From: Balanoglossus misakiensis
Taxonomy: Eukaryota > Hemichordata
Direction of reading: 5' to 3'
Assembly: GCA_040954595.2 (NCBI GenBank)
Contig: CM082576.2
Coordinates: 6,138,001 to 6,202,000, forward strand
Length of the DNA: 64,000 nt
Below the pieces are notes generated by a model. It saw nothing but the letters and a program-made list of their open reading frames with translations. It did no database searches and was not told the origin of the DNA. Of the stretch, positions 11,001 to 24,012 are shown one piece after another (the first letter of the stretch is position 1; every line of letters begins with the position of its first letter). The position numbers and the translations under genes are program-made.

Positions 11001-12828
11001 CAGTCTGACCGAATTTAACAGTTTACAGTTTTGCTTCAAAATAACTATAGGGTTCTTCGCTGTGACATGTGCGGAGCAAAACTGATTGTGGTTTACGACA
11101 GCATTCATCCAAACGACACTTTGTACTCGGTGAATTGTTCCCCTTTTCTGTAGACAGTACAAGAAACCAATAAGTCAGTTGATTTCTACAATATTCACAT
11201 TTACCGAGATATGAACAACTCACACAAAATTGACCTAAATAAGTCGTGAAAAATTGTCGTTTCTGATCTTATAATCCGTAATGTCAGGCAACAATATACA
11301 CATGTTGACACGAAATTGTACATATTTAGGGTCGCAAAATAGCATGTATGCTGGACTGATCACGACAAAACTTTCTTTACTTGCTTGCGACTAAGCAAAT
11401 GGCCAAATTCAAAACAGGGATGAGTGCACGGGTTTTATTCGCCTTGCAATTGTTCAGATGGACATTTTGTGACGAATAAAGGCGGCGGACAAAAGCAAAT
11501 ACGTTCGACAAAGGCCACTTTCCGCGTCCTGAGAAAGATGAGGATACTCTCGCTGTCACCTTACGCGAACCCCTCTCTTTTGAAACGGCTTAGAGCATTT
11601 TACAAGGACCGGGTGGAAGATAACAGGTCAGGTATCAATACACCTTGCCACAAGGAGTACCAGGGCACTTTTAATGGTTGTTATCACTGGGTCACTGGAC
11701 TTAATTTAATGCCATTCAACTCCCTCGAGGAACACAACAGCCAACCCCCAAGCTGTCCATCGAGCGGCATAGACGCAGCTAAACACATTCTAATTGTGGT
11801 CAGTGTGACATACATTGTAAACAGATTATTGGAATCTCTTTCAACAAGATCGTGGAGATAGGAGAATGAACTAAACCGTGAATTCGAACTCGTACTTAAG
11901 CATCACGAGACTGTAGCAAAGTGCTCATGCAAGAACCCGTTAAAAGGCGAACCTTCTTTTCAGCTATGCAAATAGATTAGCTTACTAAAGATTTCCATGA
12001 AAACCAAAGACTCTTAAGAACAAATAAACATTTAATGTCTACAAACTAGTAATATTTTTTACTTGATTATTTCTAACAGAAACGCGACGATGGACACATA
12101 TTTTAAAGAAGATATTCATTTAATAGTACACGCGTTTCACGGTGCAGAAAGACGTAAAAGTAATTTGGTAGTATGAGCTGCCATAACTTGTCAAGGTCGA
12201 AATGGAAAGATATTTGCATAATAATTTATTCAATAAACCACAAAAAGTAAATTTTCTAAACGGACTTTACAAATGTAGTCCCAATGATGTTTTTTTTTGT
12301 TTATTTTGCTTATGTACCAATGAATTCGGCGATAGCAAAGTGACATTACCAAACTGTTGAATATCATGATCTCTTCCCTCACACAACCAGAACGTACAAT
12401 GTACGAAAATATTGAACTATTTAGCATACAGTTATGTCAATATAATGCATTAATTTGAAAAGGGTTTTATGTGAACGATTGAGCCATAATCATATGATAC
12501 GAATTATGTGTGTCATCTGGAACTGTGCGGGAGTATTGGTGCGATGATATTGGTACGCAAAACGCGGATGAATTGTCCCTTATTCCCATTCATATGATAA
12601 TGAATGACCAATTAATAAAAAAGGCTGTGCCCAGCCTCGCTATGTGTCTATAGAAGGAGTGCCAGGAGTGTGTACTTTGGGTTAGTACAGCGCAGAGCAG
12701 CACAAACATTCTGTCGACTTTCAGTGTATCTTCACGCAGGGACGGCTTCGGCTAAGAAATCCGTACTTGGACGTTAAATGTACAGTCAGACCAATCCTTG
12801 AGATACTCGTTATTGGTCGTAAGAAAAG
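8095..12828. other. Intergenic region between DTD2 copies 2 and 3
   Basis: About 4.7 kb without a convincing gene. Open frames of 60-145 codons occur on both strands (largest 11424-11861, +) but show no known domain, signal or paired splice sites. A short CA run lies at about 10358-10367. The last few hundred bases are less AT-rich and should hold the promoter of copy 3. Confidence 0.5.
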
Positions 12829-15800
12829 ATGGAGCGGCCGTCCGTGAACCCATCGGGTTCATCGGCGAAAGTTATCGTCCAGCAATGTAGCGCTGCACGT
12901 GTGAAGCAAAAAGTCGCGATTGGAGATAACGTCGAATATAACGAGGTAGGTTTTTGTGACTTGGCCTCATACACATACTTGTCTGTCTCTCTGTCTGTCC
13001 ATGCCCCCGAGTCCCCCCTCTCTCTCTCTCTCCCTCCCTCTCTCTCTCCCTCCCTCTCTCTCCCTCTCTCCCTCCCCCTCTCTCTCTCTCCCTCTCTCTG
13101 CGTACAGACACTTCACAGACACATCACTGCGCCATACAAAAACTAAGGTACAGGTGCCGTGACAATCGTTTCATGTAAACGCCATATCTCACTCGATCCG
13201 GTTATAAACTCTATTCACTGCAGCTTTCCTCTTGAGATTTGAGAAATCACGGTCCCTGTGAAGATTCAACCACAGCCCCTCCAGGGAGTGTGCTTCAACC
13301 ATTCAGTGGTGTTTCAGATATGTACCATGATACCGGGTATTTTGGGATGTTTGCCAACTGGGCATTGGTGTCGGACTTGGCAAACGTTGCCGCACGTTTA
13401 ACGTGAACTTTCTGTCTAATACTGTCCGTGAATTGTTTGGAAATTGTTTGTGGAGTCAGTACCTGTGTGCGCCTACGGTATATGAAACATATAAAAAAAG
13501 TAAGTTTCATTCAGCTGACACGAAAACGTGCTGGGAAGTAGCTGTCTACAATGAGTCGGAACTCAAAGAGACGGCACGGTCGCATTTACACAAGGCGTCG
13601 TAAAGTGCGCGTAAGACCTGACAGTGTTTGTGTCGGATTGACTATAGAATGAAATGAGCTGTCATGTTAAGGGGGAAAATGAACGATGGATTTTGACATA
13701 TGAAGAGTAAGCCTGCTTGACTCGTGTCAACAATTCGATTTGTGCGCGTTACCCCAAAGTGGCAGAAAGTGCGAGTTTAATTTGGCGACCATCTCACTTC
13801 CACTCATTGCATTCATTTCAACCATAATTGGCATCTTCGGGTGAATAGCAGCCCCGTCTACCGAGCTCTGAACCTCAATTAGGGCTACCCATTAACGCGA
13901 CGGTTGCTAGAACTAGAAACTACTCTAACTTGAATTGGTCCTTGTCAGGACTAGATTGGCATAAAATAGCTTGAGTTCGGTCTATTTTTTTGCGTTTCAA
14001 TCATTGGGCCAGAACTAACATTATTGCTTAATGTGATTTTGATGTTGACATGAATGATGCGCAATAGATAGCAGTAGTCGATTTTCATGGGCAAATTCGG
14101 TGCTCAGACTCCCGTCAAAACGTCGCTTCAAAGTTGGTTGAATATCCTCTTCCCGAATCGTCAACTCATTGCCTGTTTACTTGATGAGGAGGATGATCGC
14201 CGGCGCTACGAATTTAGGCAAGAAAATCTGTTGTAGGCACGTGATGTTGTTCACGGGCATCTTTTGTGGAGTGACGACGTCATTGTGTGTCATTGAAGAG
14301 CCAGCGCGAATCAGGTTCATGGGGAATCCTGGTTTTAGCGGTCCATTAGTGACCTTCAACAGCCACATTTTCTCCGTCAACATGTGGCGCAAATTTTTTT
14401 TTACATTATCACCAAATTTTCTGCAATTTTAACCAATTTATCCCTTAATTTTAGACCAATTGGACATAATTTTCATTTGTCTATAGGTCTTAATCAAAAT
14501 TTGCGAAAATCTTGGAAAATTTTATACGGATTATATTTTTAATAATGGCGACATGTTGACTATGGCGTTGTAAGAGAGGGACTGTCCGTCAATAGAGCGA
14601 CCGTGTCTTCACTTTCCCTCCAGTCTGTCTGCGGGATTAATCGAAAGGGGAAAGGTTGACAGCATATCACACGAAAGCGGATTTCTGACAAACAGTATAG
14701 TCACATCTTTCATTTGAAATCTTGACAAGTCATTGTTTTGTCAACATGGCAACACGGTGTAAACCTCGTCTAATATGTGGTCCCACCATCTAGTTCATTG
14801 CCCCCTTGAAGATCCGAAGTCTAATGCATGTTTTTCACTAAGTTCCATGACATATGTACCGGCTTCGCTCATTGGTGCTGCTGGATCTCTTAGGCCTATA
14901 CTTACAGCGCACTGATTGGTTGGTCTCTTTCTCGTACGTGTTATTAGCATGCAATGTTCGTTTTACAGCATCCTTATTGGCTGGAACGATATAATAGCCT
15001 CGTTCTGTAGCGTTCGCCAGAACCGACAGTACACCCTCGCCGCCAGTTTGCCCTTATGACAGACTTGATAGCGATCAGTTCACATGCAGCTACACAGTCC
15101 GAGCCTGTGAATGTTTTCAGTTCAAGTTTTGTAAAAGTCGCCCCTTCTTCCGCAACCGACATCGAGCTGATTGATTCGTTCTTTGAATAAACGGCAGGAG
15201 TTCCAGAGCCCCTTTTGATAATAATTATCAGTTTGAAAATAAAACTTTTCTGTATTTTGAAAGTGGCGTGGTCTTACTCAACCCATAGTCCTTTGCACTT
15301 CTATACCGCGTGCGTAAAATGAAAAACATTCGAAAACATACTCGTTTGCTCAAAGGAGAACCACTTATCAGAATGTCTTTCTGAATACAAGTTACAGGTT
15401 ATATATCCACCGAGTAGACCCGGAATTTAAATGACGTCAAGGTAATTAGACGAGAATTTCTATTGGAAATGCCCATTGAAAAAGGTACATTTATAAATGC
15501 TACCCTTCATGGTGGCCGTCGGTAGTTACTCGCCTGTGCGACTCGCATTTCTGTTTAACTTGGGCCAGAGGTATATCTCATGAAATCTGGGCTTTGGTGA
15601 AGAGACATATTCTCCTGTCAACCCCGTTAAACTTGAATGATTACATCGCTACATACACGTATACGTCGTTTTGTTGTGAGATTATGCTTTACCTTACCTT
15701 CCCGGATATTTGAGGTTCGAAGTCTACGACGTTTATTTTTCTGCTTCTGGTGACCCCCCTTTTTATGATCAACATTACGAATTCTATTACACCTTCCTAT

Positions 15801-18030
15801 AATATGAGCTGAAGAAAAGGAGCGACAAACTCAGTCTGTTCTCTGTGTGTGGGCTCAATGACTAAAGAGATTATTTTTATTTTACCGTCATGGGTTTGTC
15901 TACACATTTCTACATTACGTGCAGGCACTAAAATGTGTCACCTCCCCCCATAAAGGCGCCACATACAAGAAAGAAGTGTTACCAGGTGTTCAGAAAAAAA
16001 AGCGAGCGGTGACCGCAGAAAATGTTCGAGATGGTAAAGTTATCCATGAGTTATCCATGTTCAGTATTTAAAGGGATTTTTTCATATCCACATTTGAACA
16101 GCTTACCGAAAGCTTATTTGCAAATGATAGAGCCGACGCGAACCCCTGACAACCCCGTAGAGTAAATTGTTTTCACTCTTAGAAAAGTCAATTTTATCCA
16201 GTGACTTTTGCAAAATCGCTGCATGATACCCTCGCGTTGTCTTGGATTTTCGTTATGTGCTTTGCTTTGTTTTGTGCTGTTGAAGACGCTAGGCTAGAGC
16301 CCAATTTTGGGAAAAGAACTTAGATATTCACAACAACAACTACATGTACTAGTATGGTATGATGCTCAGAGCTCGCGAAACGGACTTCGGAGTTGACGCA
16401 CTGGCCTCGTTGTATAATCGGATAGCTCACAACATCGTTATATGCGGCATTGTTAAAGTGATGTAACATTGTAAGAACACAACCGGGGACCGTGACCTAA
16501 ACATACAATATTTAACCGACACTTTAACTTGTACTAGTATTTAGGACAGGTCACACACCTACTTTCCAAGTGGCGACATGTATGCTGGGGAGTGTTGACC
16601 ACCGAAAAAAATCAATGGTATCTGACACAAAAGGATTGCGATCTATTTTCGTGTGGTTAATGACGTTCATCTTCCGATTTTTTTTTCAGATCAACGAAGG
16701 CATTGTCGTCTATGTCTGTTTTCTGAAAGCGTGTACAAAGGAAGTTCTCAGCAAAATTGGTACGTGCGATTATTTTCTTTCGCCTAGATTTCATCCAGAT
16801 ACTATTAACCCAGTTCTGCTTACCGCATCGGCATATTGTTAAAGCATGCCGGTTTTCTTTCGCTGCTTTTCATGCATGTACTACGAGAAGACCAAACAAA
16901 ACATTGGACACACATAATTGCAGTTGAACCTTTCCGTCCTGTCATCATCCCCTTGTGATTATATGGATTGTGTGCCAGTCATTAGAGAGTATGAGTCCTC
17001 GACAAAAGGGCTTGTGGTTTGACCAAACATGATTGCTGCAATCGGGGGCTTGGGCTTTTTGTGTTTACGATTCACATTTTGTGACAGTGTACCTCTGTCC
17101 GGCAAAACTACCTGCGTGTCAGCATTCCAACGAATATGATGTGCCAGTAATACATGCAGTATTTCGTACCTGCTAGGGTTTGCCCGCTACCAACCGTGTC
17201 CCGGTCCCCCTAACTCGCCTTCCTCTATTAACTACTCGAGAAAGAAAACGCAAGAACGCAAGGTCGATGTCGATGTCCGATCCTTAATTGGCATCTCTCC
17301 TTCTATGCTTCGGAGCAATTGAAGCTTAGATATGGTACTCGAGCAGGAACAATGAACGCGCATCGTAAACACTGATCAAAAGCGTAATTATTGTTTACAT
17401 AGCAAAAACGGAAAGTTGAAAGGCGAATGACGGCAATTTTACGAACGTTTTGGCCCTGTCTTTTGTTGGCTGTATATACTACCCACTTCTTACTTGGTTC
17501 CTGATCGCTACATATCTCATAACTACATGGATGTTATATAATGCACATGTTATGTATATCAAAAGTAATAAATCATTTCTTAGGATACTTTTACGTGTGT
17601 CACACATACTTGAATTTTCCTTGGTAGCACTGATTAAATTTGCATAGGTGATTGTGCACCTTTATAACACCCGACCACATTTTAAACTTCTTCTGTTCCA
17701 GTTCACACAGTTCTTTATTCGAGATTCCTGAAGGGGAAGAAAGACGAGAGGGTGTCGATCCTGGAGCTGCACGGCGACATACTGATCGTCCCGCAGTCGA
17801 CCCTCGGCGGCATCAGGAAGAAGCGCCACATCACCTACCACTACAACATCAACAAGGACGAAGGCTGTGAACTGTACAACGAGTTCGTGCAAATGTGTCG
17901 GCGCGAGGTGGAGGCGAACGACTCGGAACTCAGCTGCCGCGTCAAGTGCGGCCACTACAACAACAAGTGCGAAAACATGACCGTTGAAAGCGGCGTGGTG
18001 GGACTGATGACTCATATCGTGGAATTCTAG
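12829..18030 (+). CDS. DTD2: Divergent DTD2/ATD-like protein, copy 3 (171 aa), Gly-Pro motif lost
   Basis: Exons 12829-12945, 16690-16759 and 17702-18030; intron phases 0 and 1 and the 70-nt middle exon match copies 1 and 2. Intron 1 is 3.7 kb. The 171-residue product aligns throughout: VIVQQC, GIVVYVCF, VSILELHGD, PQSTLGG, ELYNEFV, VKCGHYNN and a final VEF. The region that reads NGPFTH in ATD is VGLMTH here: the codon at 18004-18006 is CTG (Leu) in place of the motif's proline. MQYHSN has become ITYHYN, GTYGN has become GHYNN, and LPGD has become LHGD. The frame is fully open and both splice junctions are good, so this is not an obvious pseudogene. It may be a deacylase with altered chirality or substrate rules, or a tRNA-binding protein without the activity. 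Third codon positions in exon 3 are strongly G/C, unlike copies 1 and 2. Confidence 0.9.
12946..16689. other. Intron 1 of DTD2 copy 3
   Basis: A 3.7-kb intron with donor GAG|GTAGGT and acceptor TTTTTTCAG. It starts with a CT-rich microsatellite and otherwise has only short frames on both strands with no recognised domain. No nested gene is supported. Confidence 0.7.
13013..13099. repeat. CT-rich microsatellite (CTCTCTCC units)
   Basis: Almost pure polypyrimidine on the plus strand, mixing CT and CCCT units, 70 bases inside intron 1 of DTD2 copy 3. The opposite strand is polypurine and yields spurious Arg/Glu/Gly-rich frames. Confidence 0.95.
17621..17664 (+). repeat. Dispersed 46-bp repeat, copy B (intron 2 of DTD2 copy 3)
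   Basis: Shares TAAATTTGCATAGGTGA and the GTGCACCTTTA end with the copy at 2864-2909. Located about 40 bp before the acceptor of exon 3. Confidence 0.7.
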
Positions 18031-21000
18031 CCTTCCTTCCTTCCTTGTTCGTGGTAACGGATGGGTAGTACCACGCGGTCTCCACTTCATACACAGGGAT
18101 AAAACATTATATTTTCAACAAAGAGGAATATTTAATTTATATATCGAGGAATGTTTGCAAACTCCACTTTGTAAACTGGTGACTTCTTATTCGATATCTT
18201 CACGTTCGTTCTCAGTGGAGTCACACCAAGAAAGCAGGGGCTACTGAAAACCAGCGTTTTGCTCAAGGTCCTTCTCCGAGTGAACGAGTGATGGGAATTC
18301 AGGCAAAAAAACATCGGTATGACGCAGAAACAGCAATGACGGCGACTATATGTTAGATGGTCGCCATGACGTCGATGGAAACGCCCAACAACGGCTCCCT
18401 GTTGTTCCGTGGTAAACAGATGAAGAAATTACGGATTGTACTATTTTGACCCAACAAGTGATATTTATTTTAGCTCAGCATTCAGTTTGTCAGGTGAAGC
18501 TGCAGAGTTACTAGTAACAAATGTACCCACGTAGGCGTCATTGTTACAGAACTAAGCTTGAACGGGAGACACGTCACTCCATGGTAGTAACTCATATAGG
18601 GAGTACTAGTATATCGAGACTGTTACACATAAATACATGTAGTACAATTATGACACAATTTTTTGCTTACCAGTATTACTATTATCATCATATTAAATAT
18701 TATTATCTGAAAATGACACAGGGAATTTATATATTTATTTATTTATCTGCTTATATTCCGAGTTTTGATTAGCCTGTCGGACTATGTATTTCTTATCTTT
18801 GGTATTTCGAAGGACGATCGAGACATTCCATTTTTCAAGGCTTTAGTTTACCAGAACTAAGACCTGTAGTTGGAAATCTGGTTTACTTACTTGAGAACCT
18901 CATTTGCATCGGTAGGACTTCCCAAACATCGATGGAAATAAACTATATACAACTGTACTATACAGATTTACAATTAACCACACTCTGTCGTCGAAGCATA
19001 TTTTTTTTTAACTGGCAATTTTCTGCCAGGTCGCTTCTGCGTGCATGATGAAGCCAACTCGCCATCGCGCGCATTTTGCATTCAATCGCATCTTTTCTTG
19101 GGTCAATACAGCTGAAATTGAAGTGTCTTGCTCAAGGCCTGCTGAAAACTAGGGCCATGCATGTATACCAGGCCGTCAGGTGCTCAGAGTGATTGCAGCG
19201 CATCTATCTAATGGCACGGTGTCTCAATTCTGAGTGCCTCGCGGGATTCCACGAAAACGGCCGGTGACCGAATTGCTGGTCGGAATTCATCCTGACCTAG
19301 AAACTAGAAACCGTACAGGGGCAATGCCCGAAGGGTGTTAGCCCTATGGCGAACGTGTCCGGCTTTGGCTGCGCTGCCTCCCCAGCCGACCACGTACGCA
19401 ATATCCTATTAGGGTGAAGGGGGGGGGGGGTACCTGAGACCTGTATAGATCATTCAAAGAAGCGTCTCAAAATGTATTTACCGACAAACTTGTGCACAAT
19501 CAACTGAGTACGACTTCGACTAAATATTAGATTTGTAACTCTTGGGGGCGCTGTTCCTGAAGCAGAAATCATGGACACGTACATAAACAGACACTTTATA
19601 TAAGGGAATACAAGTTTAAAGGCCAATATTGGTTGACATGGACATTTCTGTAGATATAAATGTCAGCTGTGCATAACAGGCTACCACAAAGACTGCAAAA
19701 TGTCACCGGTTTAGCATACAATACTTTAGGCTTATCGACCAACTGTCACTGATACGTGGAATTCTCTTCGCGTTTGCAAGAACCTTTAAACAACAGTCAC
19801 TCGTCACACACGCTTGAAACTGGTACTTGAGAAGGCGTGTTTTGAAGTGGGGGTTCTACGCGCTTCTTTGGTGTTCAGTGTGATACTATGAGTGGACTCT
19901 CTTACAGGTACATGTAGTTGCTTCTCGGTCGTTCGTTCGTTACTGAGATCTCGAAGAGCGGAGGAATGAATAGTACATATGTGTGTGTGTGTGTGTGTGA
20001 GGATCTCAACCGTGTTTGCTTTCACTTCTGCAGCTGAGCGCAGACCCCGAAAAGCACACGGGATATGTCTTTCAGCCTGGACAAGACGAAAAGGCGAGGA
20101 ATGGAGCTGCATTTTCCGCTCGGGTACAGCGAGAACGCCCGCACGCGACAACTCGTATAGTTGTTACTGGTCGTGCTGATGAAGACCGGTTTGGTGTTAT
20201 TGACTTTTTATGACTCTCACTCTGAGAATAATTAACGTAATTCTATTATAATTTGTCGCACAGCTTTACAGATCTGATGTAGCCACGAGCTTTCCAGTTG
20301 AGATTAAAAATTCAAGCCAAGCAAAAATATTTACACGGATTTAGAAGTACATGTATTTTCTTTCTGATTGCTTATTATTTATTTATTTGTTTATCACACC
20401 CGCTTAAAGGCATGAAAGTTTCATATTAGAGACACTATAATGAATATGCTGATCAAAGAAAAAAACTGGTGAATGTTTTATATCCTTGAAACACACTTGG
20501 TCACAGGGAAATTGAGTCAAGTTTCCATGTACACCACACTGTGCACTGTACCCCGCAGAACTTGCTATTCAAACTATATCGCCCCAATCGACCACAAATC
20601 TTTTGATCTCATTATAATTTTGTATACGGACATGTGGTCCACTGACGATTTTAAAATACTCTCTTCAACACATTGTCATAAAGTCGCTTCGATCATACAG
20701 ACTTAACCCTATGCATTGCTCCAGAGACCACGGGTGCACTTTTTTTGTAGAATTCGCAAGACATGTTTTCATCCGTTCACGTGTCCCGATACGGATTTCG
20801 ATCTTCACTTAAGACTGTAAACACGGGATCTTCGACGCACAGTTTTATCCCGTCGGGACTTCAGAGCGAAAACATGCCGTATCAGATGCGCTTTAATGCG
20901 CCTCTCTGCCTGCGGCTGTTAGTGGCTCTGCGGGGATCAACCCACAGCCAACTCAGTCACCCCTCCCCCACCAATAACACCATCTTCTCGCCTCGTTGTC

Positions 21001-23704
21001 TCCAGCAGCAGTTCATCGCGAAAATCGACACTCAGGTTACGAAATACAGTCTCGGCAAGTTCACATCTATGACCTAGTCAAGGTCAAAATACAGACTCTT
21101 ATTTTCAACTCGCTCCCTCCCATGTTTAACTTACGCCCGCCCTCCCATTTTGACCCGATGTTGCGTTTGAAACTTTGGAAGTCGCACTTTCAACACAAGT
21201 ACCCGCATTTCCGTACGTCACATCCGTGAAATAATTTCCATCGCAAAGATGCCACTTTCTTGGGCTCGCTTCCGTTAGTACCACGTGACCTACGCGTGGT
21301 CGATTCAACAGGTGTCTGAAAAGTTGACAAACTGGTAGTCAATGGGTCGCTATATCTTAACATCGTTTATATGAAATAATTTTGTATCATGATTATTTAT
21401 TTTGCAATCTGGTTCCTCCAAGCCCATAGATGTATAAAAATGTACAAAAAACGTAGGCCTAAGCATGTCGGGGTAATCGCGGTAAGGTTGAGAATTTCGT
21501 TAAATTGATGATTCGGTCGTGAAATGTCAAATGTGCCCCATCGTGCGAGGGTTATACCACAGATTGGTTGTTCAACTGAACTGTTACAATTCGCTTCTCT
21601 AATCGGAAAAGGGCCCCAATGCGGCTTCAGAAACAACACTATGTTTCCGACATATGACGAGTAACGAATATTCAAAACCACGAGACTTGAAGACATCTCT
21701 ACGTTGTCAAAATAATGCTTAGACCATGTCCTCTGCGCGCTCGGACTCAACGTTCACCAGCTCAGTCGGTCGCTTCACCTTAACAAATCTACACGTACTT
21801 TAATTTGTTGCTATGACCCACGGGCTCGTAACATTGAAAGCTCCCTTGTCACACTTAATTACTGGCGGTGGCCTCTAATCTCGTGAGGCTCGACCAGAGA
21901 CGTGACCGCATGTGGTGTGGCGCAAGTAATATTGTCTCACTGAGATGAATTCTCAACGCCCGAGAAAATGATTCCTTGCGGACACGAATACAAACCTAGT
22001 CAACATTGTAAAGAAAAGGGACTTTACACTAACTATAAGCGCTTTACTTTCTCTTGCTTGGCACATCCACCGACACAAAGAATGAAATGGTATTTTTGTT
22101 CGAATACGGAAAGTTTAACGTTCTGGGTGTCCGCAGTTAGGACTTCAGGTATTTTTCTTCGCGCATGATGTTCTCTCTCTACCTGCACGTATCACGTGTC
22201 TTTCAGGCAACAGAAATAACACCGATTGCTCTCGTGAAATCTAGAAATCATAAGCTTCAAAACTACACAACTGAAGCAAAGGCCGTTGTACCGAATGAGT
22301 TGAATACCACGATAGGAGTGCCCGTGGGTGGCGGTCGTTTCGCCTCGGCTGGCAGAAACGTCGTTTGGCTGGCGGTAAATATTTCGTCAAAGCAGAGTGA
22401 AATTCGCCTTTTTACGCAACGGAGTCCTAATTTTTCGGTGCTTGATTTTTTTTATTTATCCGTTTTTGCCATTTGGACAGTGAGATAGCGGTCTCCAGCG
22501 ATATTCATCGGAATGGCCCACTTGACTCGGGCAAATCAAATAACACAAAGATGTTAGCCCTATTAAACACTCCGTCTCTCTCCACTAGACTCGGGCAATA
22601 AACGCGCTGATGACATAATAACGCGTGGCCCACTCAGGTGTCAATGACGATTCCGAAAGCCACAGCCCGGAGCTGGCAATAAATGTTTGCCATTTTCCTC
22701 TTCTCACGCGGCTGTACGACTTCTCACACGTCCCACGCCTCTCGAATGTTCCGTCTTCGATTTGCTGCCACTTTGCTCTCTGACGCAGATTCCTCGGTTA
22801 TAGCGCAGTGTGTACCATTCGCATTGCATTAAGACGATTAAAACCATACAACAAAACGCAAAGAGCTGGGAATTACACACGCGACAAAACCGAAGAACAG
22901 AAACCTTGTGACTGTGCCACTTAAAGGCTTATGAACTGTCTGTTTTTAAGATTGAACGAATTTAGCTTTGGTCAATGAACGAATTCAGGATGATCGAGGT
23001 GTCTCACTATTAATATTATCTTTCATTTGAAAATTGTGAGAAATTGAAAAAATAAACCTGGAAATTAAAAACGTTGTAATTAATAATGATAATAGTTGTT
23101 GTTAAGTCGGCGTATTGACTGAACGGGAAGGGTATCTGTCAATGATACATCAGATTTTATCGTTTTAGTTCCAAGATTACAAAAAATATATTTCATGATC
23201 AAGGAAAGAATTAGGTCCAAACCGCTGAATGAAATAAATGATGCGTCCTCCGTTCTGTCACCGACAAACGTACAAGCCGTCAAATTTCGTGGAAGTGGAA
23301 ATATAATGACCCATAAAAACGAGTATTTATATATATTGAATTTTACTTTAATGTTTACTTTGTCAACAAACTATCTGACGAAATACAAAATGCTTCCACG
23401 AAATTCCCGATTTTTTCGTTTTGATGTGCATCGAACTGAATCGAAGTGAGAGCTCCGCCCCCTAGTTTAATCCGCACCCACGGTCGCCAATGATAGGTAC
23501 GGTCGACGGCACGTGACGCTGACTGAAGTTTACCTTTCAGTCAACTATGTGAAGTGAGTGATCACGAGAAAAGAAAACGACCCGTACGCATCACTGGCTT
23601 CCGACTCACAGAACACAAACTAAAACACTGCTCGTTGTCGGGAACAGAACACGACTACACAGGGCGCTGTCGACGCGACGGCTCAAAAAACAGATGGTTT
23701 TAAT
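18031..23704. other. Intergenic region after the DTD2 cluster
   Basis: About 5.7 kb with no supported gene. A GT microsatellite lies at 19979-19999 and a run of 12 G at 19419-19430. Frames of up to 117 codons (for example 21397-21750, -) have no recognisable features. From about 23450 CpG dinucleotides become more frequent ahead of the exon at 23705. Confidence 0.5.
19979..19999. repeat. GT microsatellite
   Basis: About ten uninterrupted GT units. Confidence 0.9.
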
Positions 23705-24012
23705 ATGTCAACCACTATGAAAAAGTTACTGACAACCACACTGCCGGTGGTGGTGGTACTCCTGCTGTCTGCCGCACTGGCCGAAGAAGTAGTGACCGAC
23801 GGTCCGCTCATGAACATGCTGACCACTGTCACCAGCGGCCCGACTGAACCTACGTGGGTAGCAGACGACCCGACTACTCAGTTGGCCAGCCCGTGCGCGA
23901 ACATATCCGAAAACTGCACATGTATTCGCGGGAATCGTCTGACAGTAAAATGTTCCAAAATACCGACATTTGATCTGAACGTCCTAACCATCCCGTTGAC
24001 TGTGCAAATACT
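23705..24012 (+). CDS. First exon of a secreted or membrane protein with an LRRNT-type Cys motif (partial)
   Basis: The exon starts at an ATG with A at -3 and ends at a strong donor, CT|GTAAGT, in phase 2 (102 codons plus 2 nt). Residues 1-26 form a clear signal peptide: Met-Lys-Lys, a Leu/Val-rich core and an ALA cleavage site. A Thr-rich linker follows. Cysteines at about 64, 71, 73 and 83 then give C-x6-C-x-C-x9-C followed by KIP, as in N-terminal caps of extracellular leucine-rich-repeat proteins (for example Slit and Trk families). No typical 69-75-nt LRR exon was found downstream. Two candidate continuing exons are listed separately. The gene family is not identified. Confidence 0.65.

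Noticed and set aside
10797-11162. 121-codon minus-strand frame
   Set aside because: No domain or splice evidence; possibly a decayed mobile element but nothing recognisable.
11424-11861. 145-codon plus-strand frame between DTD2 copies
   Set aside because: No domain, no signal peptide, no ATG at its beginning and no splice context. Composition is not protein-like.
12872-13162. Several Arg/Glu- or Ser/Leu-rich frames on both strands
   Set aside because: Products of the CT-rich microsatellite in intron 1 of DTD2 copy 3 and read-through of its first exon.
14974-15162. Minus-strand frame starting MSVAEEG, resembling a first exon
   Set aside because: No usable donor where the peptide-like part ends, and no continuing exon found inside the intron.
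17662-18090. 142-codon minus-strand frame
   Set aside because: Antisense shadow of exon 3 of DTD2 copy 3, created by its G/C-ending codons. Similar shadows lie opposite copies 1 and 2.
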